A DNA stretch of 47,500 nt from Symbiodinium natans (GCA_905221605.1 CAJNDS010002141.1:1-47500); one strand, 5' to 3'; numbered from the stretch's first letter, positions 28,321-37,970 are shown. The notes: a model not told the origin generated them from the sequence alone. A program made the numbers and translations.

Positions 28321-28947
28321 CTTAGGGTTTAGGGCTTAGGGCTTAGGGCTTAGGGCTTAGGGTTTAGGGTTTAGGGTTTAGGGTTTAGGGTTTAGGGTTT
28401 AGGGGTTCTCCGAAAGTAGGGGGTACCTTCTTGGGGTCCTCATTATAAGGGAATCCTACTATGTGCTGATCTATATTAGGGGTCCCTTATTATCGTGCAT
28501 GTGCACATCGCAACCGAGTACAAATATCAGTAGAAATGGGTTCTATGTATATGTATATGCATATGGTCAAGTCTAGATATGAACACACACACACATAGGA
28601 ACTCTGTGCTCTCCCCTCCCCCCCAAGCAACCAACAAGACCTATATATTTGCACTTGTGAAGGCATGTCGAAGCAGGGTTTGTATGTCTGTTTTTGGTGA
28701 GTGTATATAAGGGTTTAGGGTTTAGGGTTTAGGGTTTAGGGTTTAGGGTTTAGGTGGTATATAATATAAGGTTCCTTTTTTAATATTGGTGAGTGTAATA
28801 TACCTGGCGTCCTTTTGGGGGTACAAGAAATATATGCCCCCTACTTCATGTGTTGTAAAAAGTCTGCAGCCACTGCAGTACCGAAGTGCAGTTCAGAGAT
28901 GCCTATTCATCACCCTAAACCCTATGTCCTGAACCCTAGACCCGAAC

Positions 28948-29062
28948 TAGGATGCCCAGTAGTGCCCTTATTCCCCTTTTTTGGGGGGGTTTAGGTTCCC
29001 TTATAAACCCCTCTAAGCAAAAAAAAGGGCACCCTTCTTCATCCTAGGTTACTGGGCAACCT
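28948..29062 (+). mobile_element. Family A dispersed element
   Basis: CTAGGATGCCCAGTAGTGCC at the left and CCTAGGTTACTGGGCAACCT at the right form inverted ends. The T/G tract, GGTTTAGG core and TTATAAACCCC are all present. Confidence 0.85.
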
Positions 29063-29097
29063 GGCTAGACCTGAATGAAACCTAAAACCCTCAACCT

Positions 29098-29595
29098 TTG
29101 CCGACCTCAAACAACGCCCAGTTCTCAGAAGTGAGTGTTCCTATCAATGAATGCATGTATGCATCTGTTGACGAAGTGTTGAACTTCAGAACCCCCCATC
29201 GAAGACTGATGAAGCAACATTCCCAGAAAACGTTCGGGGAAACATCAATCTCCGACGTCAGGTTTGTTTTTTTCACCAAACTTGCAAAACTGTTACAAAC
29301 TCAAGGCCTTTGTGACTATTTAAACTTCACCATTTTCATCACAGCTTTTAAGCTTCAACATTTTTTCAAAACAACCTTAACTCACCGCAAGCCACACGTT
29401 GAAGACCTCGCCAAGACTTTTGCGAACATGAGGGACCCTAATAATAGGCCCAAGTACTTATTAGGATATATCACAGACATGAGCAGAGCCAAAAATCAGG
29501 GTTTGTTCTTGTTGTGCGTTTGCTTGTGCTCATGGTTACTACAAACCAGAGCACCCAAAATGGAGGACAGTGGGTGGTTTTGGGGTGTATGGTGA
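29098..29595 (+). CDS. Hypothetical 165-aa ORF, low GC
   Basis: An ATG-to-stop frame of 165 codons is the longest non-repetitive plus-strand ORF outside the named genes. It has stretches such as KPHVEDLAKTFANMRDPNNR and YLLGYITDMSRAK that look protein-like. It is more AT-rich than the exon candidates and lacks flanking arrays close by. No family is recognised. It could be a real single-exon gene, part of a larger gene or chance. Confidence 0.3.
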   Translation: MPTSNNAQFSEVSVPINECMYASVDEVLNFRTPHRRLMKQHSQKTFGETSISDVRFVFFTKLAKLLQTQGLCDYLNFTIFITAFKLQHFFKTTLTHRKPHVEDLAKTFANMRDPNNRPKYLLGYITDMSRAKNQGLFLLCVCLCSWLLQTRAPKMEDSGWFWGVW

Positions 29596-29807
29596 TGGGC
29601 TGGTGCTTATGACGGTCTTTGCTTTCTCTAAGTGACCCTACGCTGTCAGGTTTAGGGTTTAGGGCTTAGGGTTTAGGGTTTTTGGTTTTTGGTTCAGGGT
29701 TTAGGGTTTAGGGTTTCGTGTTGAGGGTTTCGAGTTTAGACCCTGGAACCCGAAATGCCGACACCATGGTATCTTTCAAGCTCCCAATCGTTCCTCAGCC
29801 TCAAGAT

Positions 29808-29853
29808 TCGAGGATGCCTCGTAGTGCCCTTTTCTTTTTTTGGGGGGAAGGGT
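29808..29853 (+). mobile_element. Left half of a family A element, truncated at a TTTAGGG array
   Basis: GAGGATGCCTCGTAGTGCCC and the T/G tract match the left half of family A. Where other copies have GGTTTAGG the sequence turns into a TTTAGGG array (29851-29936), and the right half is missing. Confidence 0.6.
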
Positions 29854-29961
29854 TTAGGGTTTAGGGTTTGGGGCTTTGGGGTTTAGGGTTTAGGGTTTAG
29901 GGTTTGGGGTTTAGGGTTTAGGGTTTAGGGTTGCCCTAAACCTTTTCCGTCGGCCCTTCAG

Positions 29962-30067
29962 GGCAACCTTGTCTTCAGGGTTTCTGGCGCCCGTCTTAGG
30001 CACGCCGCGCTGACGCGCGTGAAGGACGCCTTGGAGTTCACCAGGCGCTCGGGTTGGGGTCTGCAGG
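29962..30067 (+). CDS. Candidate exon, basic helical peptide (partial)
   Basis: Acceptor CCTTCAG|GGC and donor-like CTGCAGG|GTTTAG bracket 106 nt. The frame reads NLVFRVSGARLRHAALTRVK then DALEFTRRSGWG. TTTAGGG arrays lie on both sides, with a short CCCTAAA remnant just upstream. Unrecognised. Confidence 0.45.
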
Positions 30068-30165
30068 GTTTAGGGTTTAGGGTTTAGGGTTTAGGGTTTA
30101 GGGTTTAGGGTTTAGGGTTTAGGGTTTAGGGTTTAGGGTTTAGGGTTGGGCTACTTTCAGGTTTG

Positions 30166-32565
30166 CCGAACAGTCTCTTCTTTGAATCAGGGGAAGCTGC
30201 CTTTTGCAAAGGCGCAAGAGCGAGGTGTGAGGCAAACCTCAGCGCAACCGGGCTTTGCTCCAGATAGCCCAGCGGTTGTTTTCAGGTTGCGCCACAGTCC
30301 TTGCATCTTCGTGGACCCCTACTGCGTGCCTGTGTGTTAGCAGCTGGTTCAGTTCTTGTTGAGCGTTCTCAAGCACGTGCTGGCTTGATCGAAGCAGGTT
30401 CGTTCCAAGCGTCTTCCGAACAGGCTCTTCTTTGAATCAGGGGAAGCTGCCTTTTGCAAAGGCGCAAGAGCGAGGTGTGAGGCAAACCTCAGCGCAACCG
30501 GGCTTTGCTCCAGATAGCCCAGCGGTTGTTTTCAGGTTGCGCCACAGTCCTTGCATCTTCGTGGACCCCTACTGCGTGCCTGTGTGTTAGCAGCTGGTTC
30601 AGTTCTTGTTGAGCGTTCTCAAGCACGTGCTGGCTTGATCGAAGCAGGTTCGTTCCAAGCGTCTTCCGAACAGGCTCTTCTTTGAATCAGGGGAAGCTGC
30701 CTTTTGCAAAGGCGCAAGAGCGAGGTGTGAGGCAAACCTCAGCGCAACCGGGCTTTGCTCCAGGGGCCCAGCGGTTGTTTTCAGGTTGCGCCACAGTCCT
30801 TGCATTTTCTTGGACCCCCCACTGGGGCCCTGTGTGTTAGCAGCTGGTTCAGTTCTTGTTGGTGAGCGTTTCAAGCACGTGCTGACCTGATCGAAGCAGG
30901 TTCGTTCCAAGCGTCTTCGAACAGGCTCTTCTTTGAATCAGGGGAAGCTGCCTTTTGCAAAGGCGCAACAGCGAGGTGTGAGGCAAACCTCAGCGCAACC
31001 GGGCTTTGCTCCAGGTAGCCCAGCGGTTGTTTTCAGGTTGCGCCACAGTCCTTGCATTTCTTGGACCCCCACTGGGGCCCTGTGTGTTAGCAGCTGGTTC
31101 AGTTCTTGTTGGTGAGCGTTTCAAGCACGTGCTGACCTGATCGAAGCAGGTTCGTTCCAAGCGTCTTCCGAACAGGCTCTTCTTTGGATCAGGGGAAGCT
31201 GCCTTTTGCAAAGGCGCAAGAGCGAGGTATGAGGCAAACCTCAGCGCAACCGGGCTTTGCTCCAGGTAGCCCAGCGGTTGTTTTCAGGTTGCGCCACAGT
31301 CCTTGCATCTTCGTGGACCCCCACTGGGGGCCTGTGTGTTAGCAGCTGGTTCAGTTCTTGTTGGTGAGCGTTCTCAAGCACGTGCTGACCTGATCGAAGC
31401 AGGTTCGTTCCAAGCGTCTTCCGAACAGGCTCTTCTTTGGATAAGGGGAAGCTGCCTTTTGCAAAGGCGCAACAGCGAGGTGTCAGGCAAACCTCAGCGC
31501 AACCGGGCTTTGCTCCAGGTAGCCCAGCGGTTGTTTTCAGGTTGCGCCACGGTCCTTGCCTTTTCGTGGACCCCCCACTGGGGGCCTGTGTGTTAGCAGC
31601 TGGTTCAGTTCTTGTTGAGCGTTCTCAAGCACGTGCTGACCTGATCGAAGCAGGTTCGTTCCAAGCGTCTTCCGAACAGGCTCTTCTTTGGATAAGGGGA
31701 AGCTGCCTTTTGCAAAGGCGCAACAGCGAGGTGTGAGGCAAACCTCAGCGCAACCGGGCTTTGCTCCAGGTAGCCCAGCGGTTGTTTTCAGGTTGCGCCA
31801 CGGTCCTTGCCTTTTCGTGGACCCCCCACTGGGGGCCTGTGTGTTAGCAGCTGGTTCCGTTCTTGTTGAGCGTTCTCAAGCACGTGCTGACCTGATCGAA
31901 GCAGGTTCGTTCCAAGCGTCTTCCGAACAGGCTCTTCTTTGAATCAGGGGAAGCTGCCTTTTGCAAAGGCGCAAGAGCGAGGTGTGTGGCAAACCTCAGC
32001 GCAACCGGGCTTTGCTCCAGGTAGCCCAGCGGTTGTTTTCAGGTTGCGCCACAGTCCTTGCATCTTCGTGGACCCCTACTGCGTGCCTGTGTGTTAGCAG
32101 CTGGTTCAGTTCTTGTTGAGCGTTCTCAAGCACGTGCTGGCTTGATCGAAGCAGGTTCGTTCCAAGCGTCTTCCGAACAGGCTCTTCTTTGAATCAGGGG
32201 AAGCTGCCTTTTGCAAAGGCGCAAGAGCGAGGTGTGAGGCAAACCTCAGCGCAACCGGGCTTTGCTCCAGGTAGCCCAGCGGTTGTTTTCAGGTTGCGCC
32301 ACAGTCCTTGCATCTTCGTGGACCCCCCACTGGGGGCCTGTGTGTTAGCAGCTGGTTCAGTTCTTGTTGAGCGTTCTCAAGCACGTGCTGGCTTGATCGA
32401 AGCAGGTTCGTTCCAAGCGTCTTCCGAACAGGCTCTTCTTCGAATCAGGGGGAAGCTGCCTTTTGCAAAGGCGCAAGAGCGAGGTGTGAGGCAAACCTCA
32501 GCGCAACCGGGCTTTGCTCGAGGTAGCCCAGCGGTTGTTTTCAGGTTGCGCCACAGTCCTTGCTT
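30166..32565 (+). repeat. 250-bp tandem satellite, nine full copies plus a partial tenth
   Basis: The marker TTTGAATCAG or its variant occurs at 30181, 30431, 30681, 30932, 31183, 31436, 31687, 31938, 32188 and 32439, spaced 250-253 bp apart. Copies fall into subtypes (first three alike; fourth and fifth alike; sixth to eighth alike), so homogenisation is local. Each monomer has strong hairpins: GCCTTT-TGC-AAAGGC, TGAGG-CAAA-CCTCA, GGGCT...AGCCC, and GCGCAACC...GGTTGCGC enclosing the latter. Reading frames differ between copies because 250-251 is not a multiple of three. The array stops abruptly at 32565 and continues into CCCTAAA repeats. Confidence 0.93.
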
Positions 32566-33157
32566 TCCGATTATAAAACCCTAAACCCTAAACCCTGCAG
32601 ACCACAAATCACAAATGCAGAAGGTACCAACTCAGACAACCCTGGGGACGGACTGAATCCCAAAGCTCGGGGTACGTACCCTATACTACCATATTTCCTA
32701 CTATTAAGGTATCTGAACCAGGGTTTAGGGTTTAGGGCTGCTTCATATGAACCACAAAACCTTATTACGGATCATTTCGTCCTCAAGGAAGATAAGAGCC
32801 CTACCCCGAACACTCATGGGGGACCTAGCCTTGGACCCCCTAAGGTCGTACCCTTAGGTTTGGGGGCCCCTTTTTCAAGATCCTTGAAGGGAATGTAAGG
32901 GCTATATTTAGGAGTACAGTATTTTCTTCAGGGAACCTCATAGGGGTCGGGGTCCGAGCTTGATACCCTTGAGAACAACCCCACAGCAAGGCCTATATGA
33001 GGTAGGGTTTATATTGCGGTCATTGGTGAGTGTAGTAGAAAGGGTTTAGGGTTTAGGGTTTAGGGTATATATCGGATGCGTCCTTAGAGGTCCGAGTATG
33101 GCTCCTATAAATACGCCAGAACTTCATCGCCAGCAGAACCCTGTAAAGCCCTAACTT
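32566..33157. other. No gene recognised
   Basis: Short telomere-like runs at 32575-32597, 32723-32738 and 33040-33065 within unique sequence. Open frames lack splice support. Confidence 0.45.
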
Positions 33158-33299
33158 CCCGGGGTTTAGGGTTTAGGGTTTAGGGTTTAGGGTTTAGGGT
33201 TAGGGTTTAGGGTTTAGGGTTTAGGGTTTAGGGTTTAGGGTTTAGGGTTTAGGGTTTAGGGTTTAAGTGGTGAAGGAAACTTCCATCTTCCAAGACCCA

Positions 33300-33421
33300 T
33301 ACTTGGAGGTTCATGGGTACTTGTAACCCTAACTATATAACTGTCTATGACTGTACTTACAAGCCCCCTAAGTCCCCTAAGTAAGTTATAAGTATACTTG
33401 GGGTTATATTCCCTCCAAGTA
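33300..33421. mobile_element. Family C inverted-repeat element
   Basis: TACTTGGAGGTTCATGGGTAC at the left (33300 onward), CCCTCCAAGTA at the right, with palindromic CTTATAAC/GTTATAAG-type core. It follows a TTTAGGG array by about 35 bp. Confidence 0.55.
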
Positions 33422-33496
33422 ACCCCTCAATGCCTACAAGCCCATGTGGGGAGACCTTAGACCCCGAAATCCCTTCCTGCTTGGGGCGTTCTGCAG

Positions 33497-33550
33497 CAAA
33501 TAGTAGATGAGGGTCTCGAAACGGAGTTCATAAGTTACATGGCCCCTTAG
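33497..33550 (+). CDS. Candidate exon ending in a stop (partial)
   Basis: Acceptor GTTCTGCAG|CAA; the frame reads QIVDEGLETEFISYMAP then TAG. Could be a terminal exon. Short, unrecognised. Confidence 0.32.
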   Translation, partial: QIVDEGLETEFISYMAP

Positions 33551-33646
33551 TATCTTAAACCCTAAGCCCTAAGACCTAAGCCCTAGGCCCTAAGCCCTAA
33601 GCCCTAAGCCCTAAACCCTAAACCCTAAACTTCTTTAAAGGGCCAG

Positions 33647-33725
33647 CAAGTCGTAGTTGTCTATGCCAGGTTGCAGGAGCTGCATGCAGTGCTCGACTCG
33701 GCCGCTTCCCTGCATCTGTTCCAGG
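33647..33725 (+). CDS. Candidate internal exon (partial)
   Basis: Acceptor GGGCCAG|CAA, donor-like TTCCAGG|GTTTAG. The frame reads QVVVVYARLQELHAVLDSAA then SLHLFQ, an amphipathic helix pattern. A CCCTAAA array lies upstream; the downstream TTTAGGG unit is short. Unrecognised. Confidence 0.48.
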
Positions 33726-34397
33726 GTTTAGGGTTCCCCAAGCCCTAAACCCTAAACCCTAAACCCTAAACCCTAAACCCTAAACCCTACACCCCAACCC
33801 CTAAACCCTAAACCCTAAACCCTAAACCCTAAACCCTAAACCCTAAACCCTAAACCCTAGGGTTTGGGGTTTAGGGTTACGAGTTTGGAGCTTCGGGCTC
33901 CAGCCGTGGAGATTGGGGTTCAGGGTTTCAGGTTTAGGGTTTAGGGTTTAGGGTTTAGGGTTGAGAGTTTAGGGTTTAGCGTTTAGGGTTTGGGTTTAGG
34001 GTTTAGGTTTTATTGGATTCATTTCAGGTGTTTTTTGGTTTTTAGGTTTGTGTAGGCTTTATAGTTTTTTTTGTTAGGGTGTTATCGTTCGTTATCGGGC
34101 GTTATCGTTATATATATATACATATCTGTGTCTAGGGTTTGTGGTTCAGGTTTTAGGGTTCAGAGTTTTGGAGTTTGGGGCCAGCCCGTTCCGGGATTGG
34201 AATTTGGAGCTCGGGGTTTGGGGGAAAGAATGGTGATTTGGTTGCTTTAGCGTCGAGGGTTCTGTTGGGAGAGTTGGAGAGGCCTTCATTCTCGTCGCAG
34301 GCTTGCGGCAGACAAGCTCGGTGTTTTGGGTTTAGGGTTTAGGGTTTAGGGTTCAGGGTTCAGGGTTCAGGTTCAGGGTTTGGGGCCTTTTGTCCAG

Positions 34398-34454
34398 GTC
34401 GAGGGTGGCAGTGCATGGCTTGAAGCTCTCCGGCTTTTCCATGGGCCGTCGCTT
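34398..34454 (+). CDS. Possible exon (partial)
   Basis: After the acceptor TTGTCCAG the frame reads VEGGSAWLEALRLFHGPSL then TAG. No clear donor, and flanking arrays have the opposite arrangement (TTTAGGG left, CCCTAAA right). Confidence 0.27.
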
Positions 34455-35118
34455 TAGACAACCAGGCCTCGACGCAGCTGAAGCTTGAGCAACCCAAGTG
34501 AGCATGTCACTTGAACAAGCGTTCCCTAAACCCTAAACCCTAAACCCTAGACCCAAAACCCATTGAAGGTTCCCTTGTACCTGCGAATCGCCTGACTGAC
34601 CAGCCAATATCCCTAAGCCTCCCGTCTTTTTGTGGCCTCCCTTTGAGAACAAGCTATGTTCTGTAGGCCCTGGGGAGATTTCATATAATATCTAAACCCT
34701 AAACCCTAAACCCTAAACCCTAAACCCTAAACCCTAAACCCTAAACCCTAAACCCTAAACCCTAAACCCTAAACCCTAAACCCTAAACCCTAAACCCATT
34801 CACTGATGCAGTTTAGGGGGACCTGTGCTTCGTGTTCAGGTTTCTCTGCCTCTCCCCACCCTTCCCCGGCCTCTTCCAACCCCTAAACCCTAGACCCTAA
34901 ACCCGAAACCCTGGACCCTAAACCCGAAACCCTAAACCCGAAACCCTAAACCCTAAACCCGAAACCCTAAACCCTAAACCCTAAACCCTAAACCCACCCT
35001 GCATGCAACGCGTTGAGTCCCAAGTTCTCAGGACAGCAAAGTCCATTAGGGTTTAGGGTTTAAGGTTTTGGGTTAGGGTTTAGGGTTTAGGGTTTAGGGT
35101 TTAGGGTTAGGGTTTAGG

Positions 35119-35265
35119 CCCTAACTTGACCCAGAGTGGGCCCTGATTCCTTTTTTGGGTTTAGGGTTTTGGGTTTTGGGTTTAGGGTTTAGGGTTTAGG
35201 TTCCCTTTGTAAGGCCCCTCTTGGGACCAAAACGGGTAGCCCATTTGTTTCCTAGGTTACTCGTC
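35119..35265 (+). mobile_element. Diverged family A element with internal TTTAGGG array
   Basis: The ends resemble family A (CCCTAACTTGACCCAGAGTG at left, TTTCCTAGGTTAC at right). In place of the GGTTTAGG core there is a 45-bp TTTAGGG array (35157-35201), after which GGTTCCCTTTGTAAGGCCCC resumes the element. Confidence 0.6.
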
Positions 35266-35280
35266 CCTAAACCCTAAACC

Positions 35281-35400
35281 CTAAACCCTAAGCCCTCCTA
35301 AACCCTAAGCCTAAAGCTTCTAAGCCCTGAAAGTCCGGCCCTAGTTGCACCCGAAAACCTAAACCCTCAAGCTTGAAAGTGCAGGGCCCGAGATCCTAAA
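35281..35400 (+). repeat. 120-bp dispersed duplication, copy 1
   Basis: Nearly identical to 40042-40163 (one inserted T and one or two substitutions). It contains GCTTCTAAGCCCTGAAAGTC and TAGTTGCACCCG. CCCTAAA arrays border both copies. Confidence 0.9.
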
Positions 35401-35487
35401 AAAACCTTCGAGCCTAAACCCTAAACCCTAAACCCTAAACCCTAAACCCTAAACCCTAAACCCTAAACCCTAAACCCTAAACCCTAG

Positions 35488-35558
35488 ACTTTATCAGCGC
35501 GGAACCCGAGGATGACTGGATCAAGAACAACCTTCGAATGGCTCCTGTGATGCATTGA
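35488..35558 (+). CDS. Candidate terminal exon (partial)
   Basis: A CCCTAG acceptor ends a CCCTAAA array. The frame reads FISAEPEDDWIKNNLRMAPV then Met-His and TGA at 35556-35558. The acidic-to-basic peptide looks genuine. CCCTAAA repeats rather than TTTAGGG follow, which would fit the end of a gene. Unrecognised. Confidence 0.42.
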
Positions 35559-35648
35559 GTCAACCCTAAACCCTAAACCCTAAACTCTAAACCCTAAACC
35601 CTTAAACCCTAAACCCTAAACCCTAAACCCTAAACCCTAAACCCTAAA

Positions 35649-35960
35649 CAGTCCTTCTCCCGCCCACAGCGGTCTGCTTGTCCCTGGTTGCTTCAACTTG
35701 GCTTTCTTCCGTCTGGCTCTTGGGACTTTAGCCTGTTGGTGTTTTTGTAGAAACTACAATAGGGAGCCTAAAAGTTAAACTTTTAGGAAGGGTTCAGAAG
35801 TCAGCCAAGTCAATACACCTCAACCCCCGATACCCTAATCCCCAGCACCCAAACACCCTAAACCCTGGCCCTGAGCCCCCAGACCACGAGACCCTGAACT
35901 ACGAGGTTTTTTATCATTTCGCCATGACCCAAGGCCCGCAACCGTCTGTCCGTCTCCTTT
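35649..35960. other. No firm gene
   Basis: A weak exon-like stretch after CGCCCACAG (about 35675-35735, reading RSACPWLLQLGFLPSGSW) lacks a donor. The remainder is unrecognised. Confidence 0.35.
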
Positions 35961-35964
35961 AACT

Positions 35965-35975
35965 CACTCATACTT

Positions 35976-36019
<44 letters not shown>

Positions 36020-36167
36020 TCTGCCTCTCTTTTCTCTCTTCCCTGTCTACTGTCTCTCTCGCTCTGCCGGACTGTCTCGCACTCATTTTGTTTATCTCTT
36101 TGTCTCTCTCTCTCTCTCTCTCAGTGTCGCTCTCTCTCTCTCTCACTCTCTCTCTCTCTCCCTCTTA
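35965..36167. repeat. (TC)n microsatellite with interruptions
   Basis: About 200 bp of CT/TC-rich repeats. The minus-strand Arg/Glu frame is an artefact. Confidence 0.95.
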
Positions 36168-36425
36168 TGTCTTGATAGGGTTTCAAGTTCAGCGTTTCTG
36201 GGTTACGCAGGCCGTGTCGGTGTAGGGTGTCTTCATCGTTACTCATTGTATTTCTGTGTCTGCCCAGAGCACGCCCTAAAACTCTGCAACCCTAAACCCT
36301 AGATAAGCCCTAAACCCTAAACCCCAAACCCCAAACCCCAAACCCCAAACCCCAAACCCTAAACCCTAAACCCTAAACCCTAAACCCTAAACCCTAAACC
36401 CTAGAAAACCCTGAACCCGTGGCAG

Positions 36426-36517
36426 AAGTGGCTCGAGACAGCCACCTTGAGTTGAAGTGCTCTGACCCCGGGGAGTGTAGGATGGCCTCCAAGGCAGCTC
36501 GGCCGCACCTGACTAGG
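36426..36517 (+). CDS. Candidate internal exon (partial)
   Basis: Acceptor GTGGCAG|AAG, donor-like GACTAGG|GTTTAG. The frame reads EVARDSHLELKCSDPGECRM then ASKAARPHLT. CCCTAAA array upstream, TTTAGGG array downstream. Unrecognised. Confidence 0.48.
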
Positions 36518-36660
36518 GTTTAGGGTTTAGGGTTTAGGGTTTGGGGTTTAGGGTTTAGGGTTTAGGGTTTAGGGTTTAGGGTTTTGGGTTTAGGGTTTGG
36601 GGTTTGGGGTTTAGGGTTTAGGGCTTAGGGCTTAGGGCTTGGGGTTTAGGGTTTGGGGTT

Positions 36661-37053
36661 CAGCGTCTAGCGTGGGTGGACCTCATGGCGGTATCCTGAT
36701 GTAATTGCACGGTCCCTGAGTATGGCCCCTGGCCATGCTTGAAAGGTTTCTAAAGTATGGGGGCTTAGGGTTTAGGGTTTAGGGTTTAGAGTTTTGGGTC
36801 CTGGGCTGTATACGGGATATCGCGCGCATACAGCAGTATCCGAAATGATGTTGTGGGCGTGTTTGCCATACGAACCTGGGGGCGTACAGCTTCATTTCCC
36901 CTAGTTATAGCCCCAGGTAATGCTTTCAGAGCGCGACTCCTCCTTTGCAGGATGCAGGGTTTAGGGTTTAGGGTTTAGGGTTTAGGGTTTAGGGTTTAGG
37001 GTTTAGGGAACCCAGAAGAGGGACCAGTCCCCCGGTTGGTAGGAGGTTCCTTC
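36661..37053. other. No gene recognised
   Basis: Unique sequence between TTTAGGG arrays at 36770 and 36956; no supported exon. Confidence 0.4.
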
Positions 37054-37180
37054 CTAGGATGCCCAGTAGTGCCCACATTCCGCTTTTTTTTTTAGTTTGG
37101 GGGGGTGGGGGTTAGGTTCCCTTATAAACTCCTTTAAGCAAAAAAGTGCATGTTTAAACCTAGGTTCCTCTGCAGACTAG
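37054..37180 (+). mobile_element. Family A dispersed element
   Basis: CTAGGATGCCCAGTAGTGCC left end, T/G tract, GGTTCCCTTATAAACTCC core and CCTAGGTTCC near the right end. The right terminus is diverged. Confidence 0.75.
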
Positions 37181-37343
37181 CTGAAGGCTGTCACTTAGGG
37201 TTTACAGTACAGCCTAAACCCTAAACCCTAAACCCTAAACCCTAAACCCTAAACCCTAAACCCTAAACCCTAAACAATGCTTGGCAAGAGTCTAGGTAGA
37301 CACGCTCGCCCGCCGCCGACCGGATTATCCCCCGGCCGGGAAG

Positions 37344-37430
37344 ATGAGCGGCGGCAAAGGCACCTGGGGCTACACCAGCGGATATGGTCAGAGCAGCAAC
37401 ATGGCTCTGCAGAGAAGCTTTCTGTTTAGG
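37344..37430 (+). CDS. Candidate first coding exon, Gly/Tyr/Gln-rich (partial)
   Basis: An ATG in GC-rich DNA opens a frame reading MSGGKGTWGYTSGYGQSSNM then ALQ. It resembles the next exon candidate (37720), which also has GGK, W, Y and SYGQ/GYGQ, so the two may belong to one gene with a low-complexity, prion-like domain. The 3' border is uncertain: after CTGCAG or at CTGTTTAGG|GTTTAG. A CCCTAAA array lies upstream and TTTAGGG downstream. The joining phase with 37720 does not work with either border, so a further exon or a non-GT donor is needed. Confidence 0.45.
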
Positions 37431-37461
37431 GTTTAGGGTTTAGGATTTAGGGTGCGTTTTT

Positions 37462-37494
37462 GCAGCAACATGGCTCTTGAGAAGCTCTCTGTTT
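37462..37494 (+). repeat. Duplicate of the preceding exon end
   Basis: GCAGCAACATGGCTCTTGAG and the following 13 bases repeat 37393-37427 with small differences. A short TTTAGGG array (37431-37453) lies between the two copies. Confidence 0.75.
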
Positions 37495-37719
37495 GCGAGC
37501 TTTCGATTGTTTTCAGATTTTGGGTTCACAGGAACCCTAAACCCTAAACCCTTCACTGCCGACTGAATGTGCACTTTTGCTGTTCTACCTTAACCCCCAA
37601 ACCCCAAACTCTCAACCCCCAAAGTCTATAGGCTCTAAACTCTCGATCCCTAAGCCTTATAGATTGCCCTAGACAAGCCCTGACCCTAAACCCTAAACCC
37701 TAAACCCCAAACCCTGCAG

Positions 37720-37836
37720 GCAACAAGATGAACGGCGGAAAGTGGAGCAACTACGGCAGCTACGGGCAGAACAAAATGGCCGGCAAGGGCTACTGGGGAG
37801 ACAAGAAGTACGACCAGCAAAGCAGTGAGGCCATGG
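37720..37836 (+). CDS. Candidate internal exon, Gly/Tyr/Gln/Lys-rich (partial)
   Basis: Acceptor CCCTGCAG|GCA follows a CCCTAAA array; donor CCATGG|GTGGGG leads into a G/T-rich tract. The 117-nt exon reads NKMNGGKWSNYGSYGQNKMA then GKGYWGDKKYDQQSSEAM. The SYGQ/GYWG composition is typical of RNA-associated low-complexity proteins, but no domain can be named. Confidence 0.55.
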
Positions 37837-37837
37837 G

Positions 37838-37970
37838 TGGGGTTTTTGTTTTTTTTTTGGTTTTTGGGGTTTTTGGGGTTTTGGGGGTTTTTGGGGTTTT
37901 TTGGGTTTTTGGGGTTTTGGGGGGTTTTGGGGGTTTTTGGGGTTTTTGGGGTTTTTGGGGTTTAGGGGCG
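37838..37970. repeat. G/T tract (GGGGTTTTT)n
   Basis: About 130 bp of GGGGTTTT-like repeats in the position where other introns have TTTAGGG. Confidence 0.9.

Larger units (their letters stand above)
27614..30146. repeat. Telomere-like arrays, cluster 27.7-30.1 kb
   Basis: CCCTAAA-type: 27730-27770, 27888-27965, 28015-28085 (degenerate) and 28213-28232. TTTAGGG-type: 28321-28406, 28708-28755, 29648-29726, 29851-29936 and 30068-30146. The stretches 28407-28707 and 28756-28947 hold unique AT-rich sequence with TATATG/CA microsatellite and no recognised gene. Confidence 0.85.
33158..37453. repeat. Telomere-like arrays, cluster 33.2-37.5 kb
   Basis: TTTAGGG-type: 33158-33266, 33859-34012, 34332-34381, 35046-35117, 35157-35201, 36518-36660, 36770-36792, 36956-37009 and 37431-37453. 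CCCTAAA-type: 33557-33631, 33743-33858, 34525-34550, 34692-34796, 34881-34995 (with CCCGAAA variants), 35265-35290, 35413-35486, 35571-35648, 36290-36408 and 37211-37275. At 33858-33865 a CCCTAAA array meets a TTTAGGG array head to head. Confidence 0.85.

Noticed and set aside
30265-30275. tRNA gene or functional Pol III promoter in the satellite
   Set aside because: The A-box match is good, but the B-box match is weak and about 130 bp away, and no cloverleaf can be drawn. Kept only as a remark.
30166-32565. CRISPR-like array
   Set aside because: The whole 250-bp unit is repeated with no short repeat and variable spacer pattern, and the genome is eukaryotic.
30146-32584. Repeated ORFs in the 250-bp satellite
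   Set aside because: The unit length is not a multiple of three, the same DNA is read in different frames in successive copies, and stops recur in each unit.
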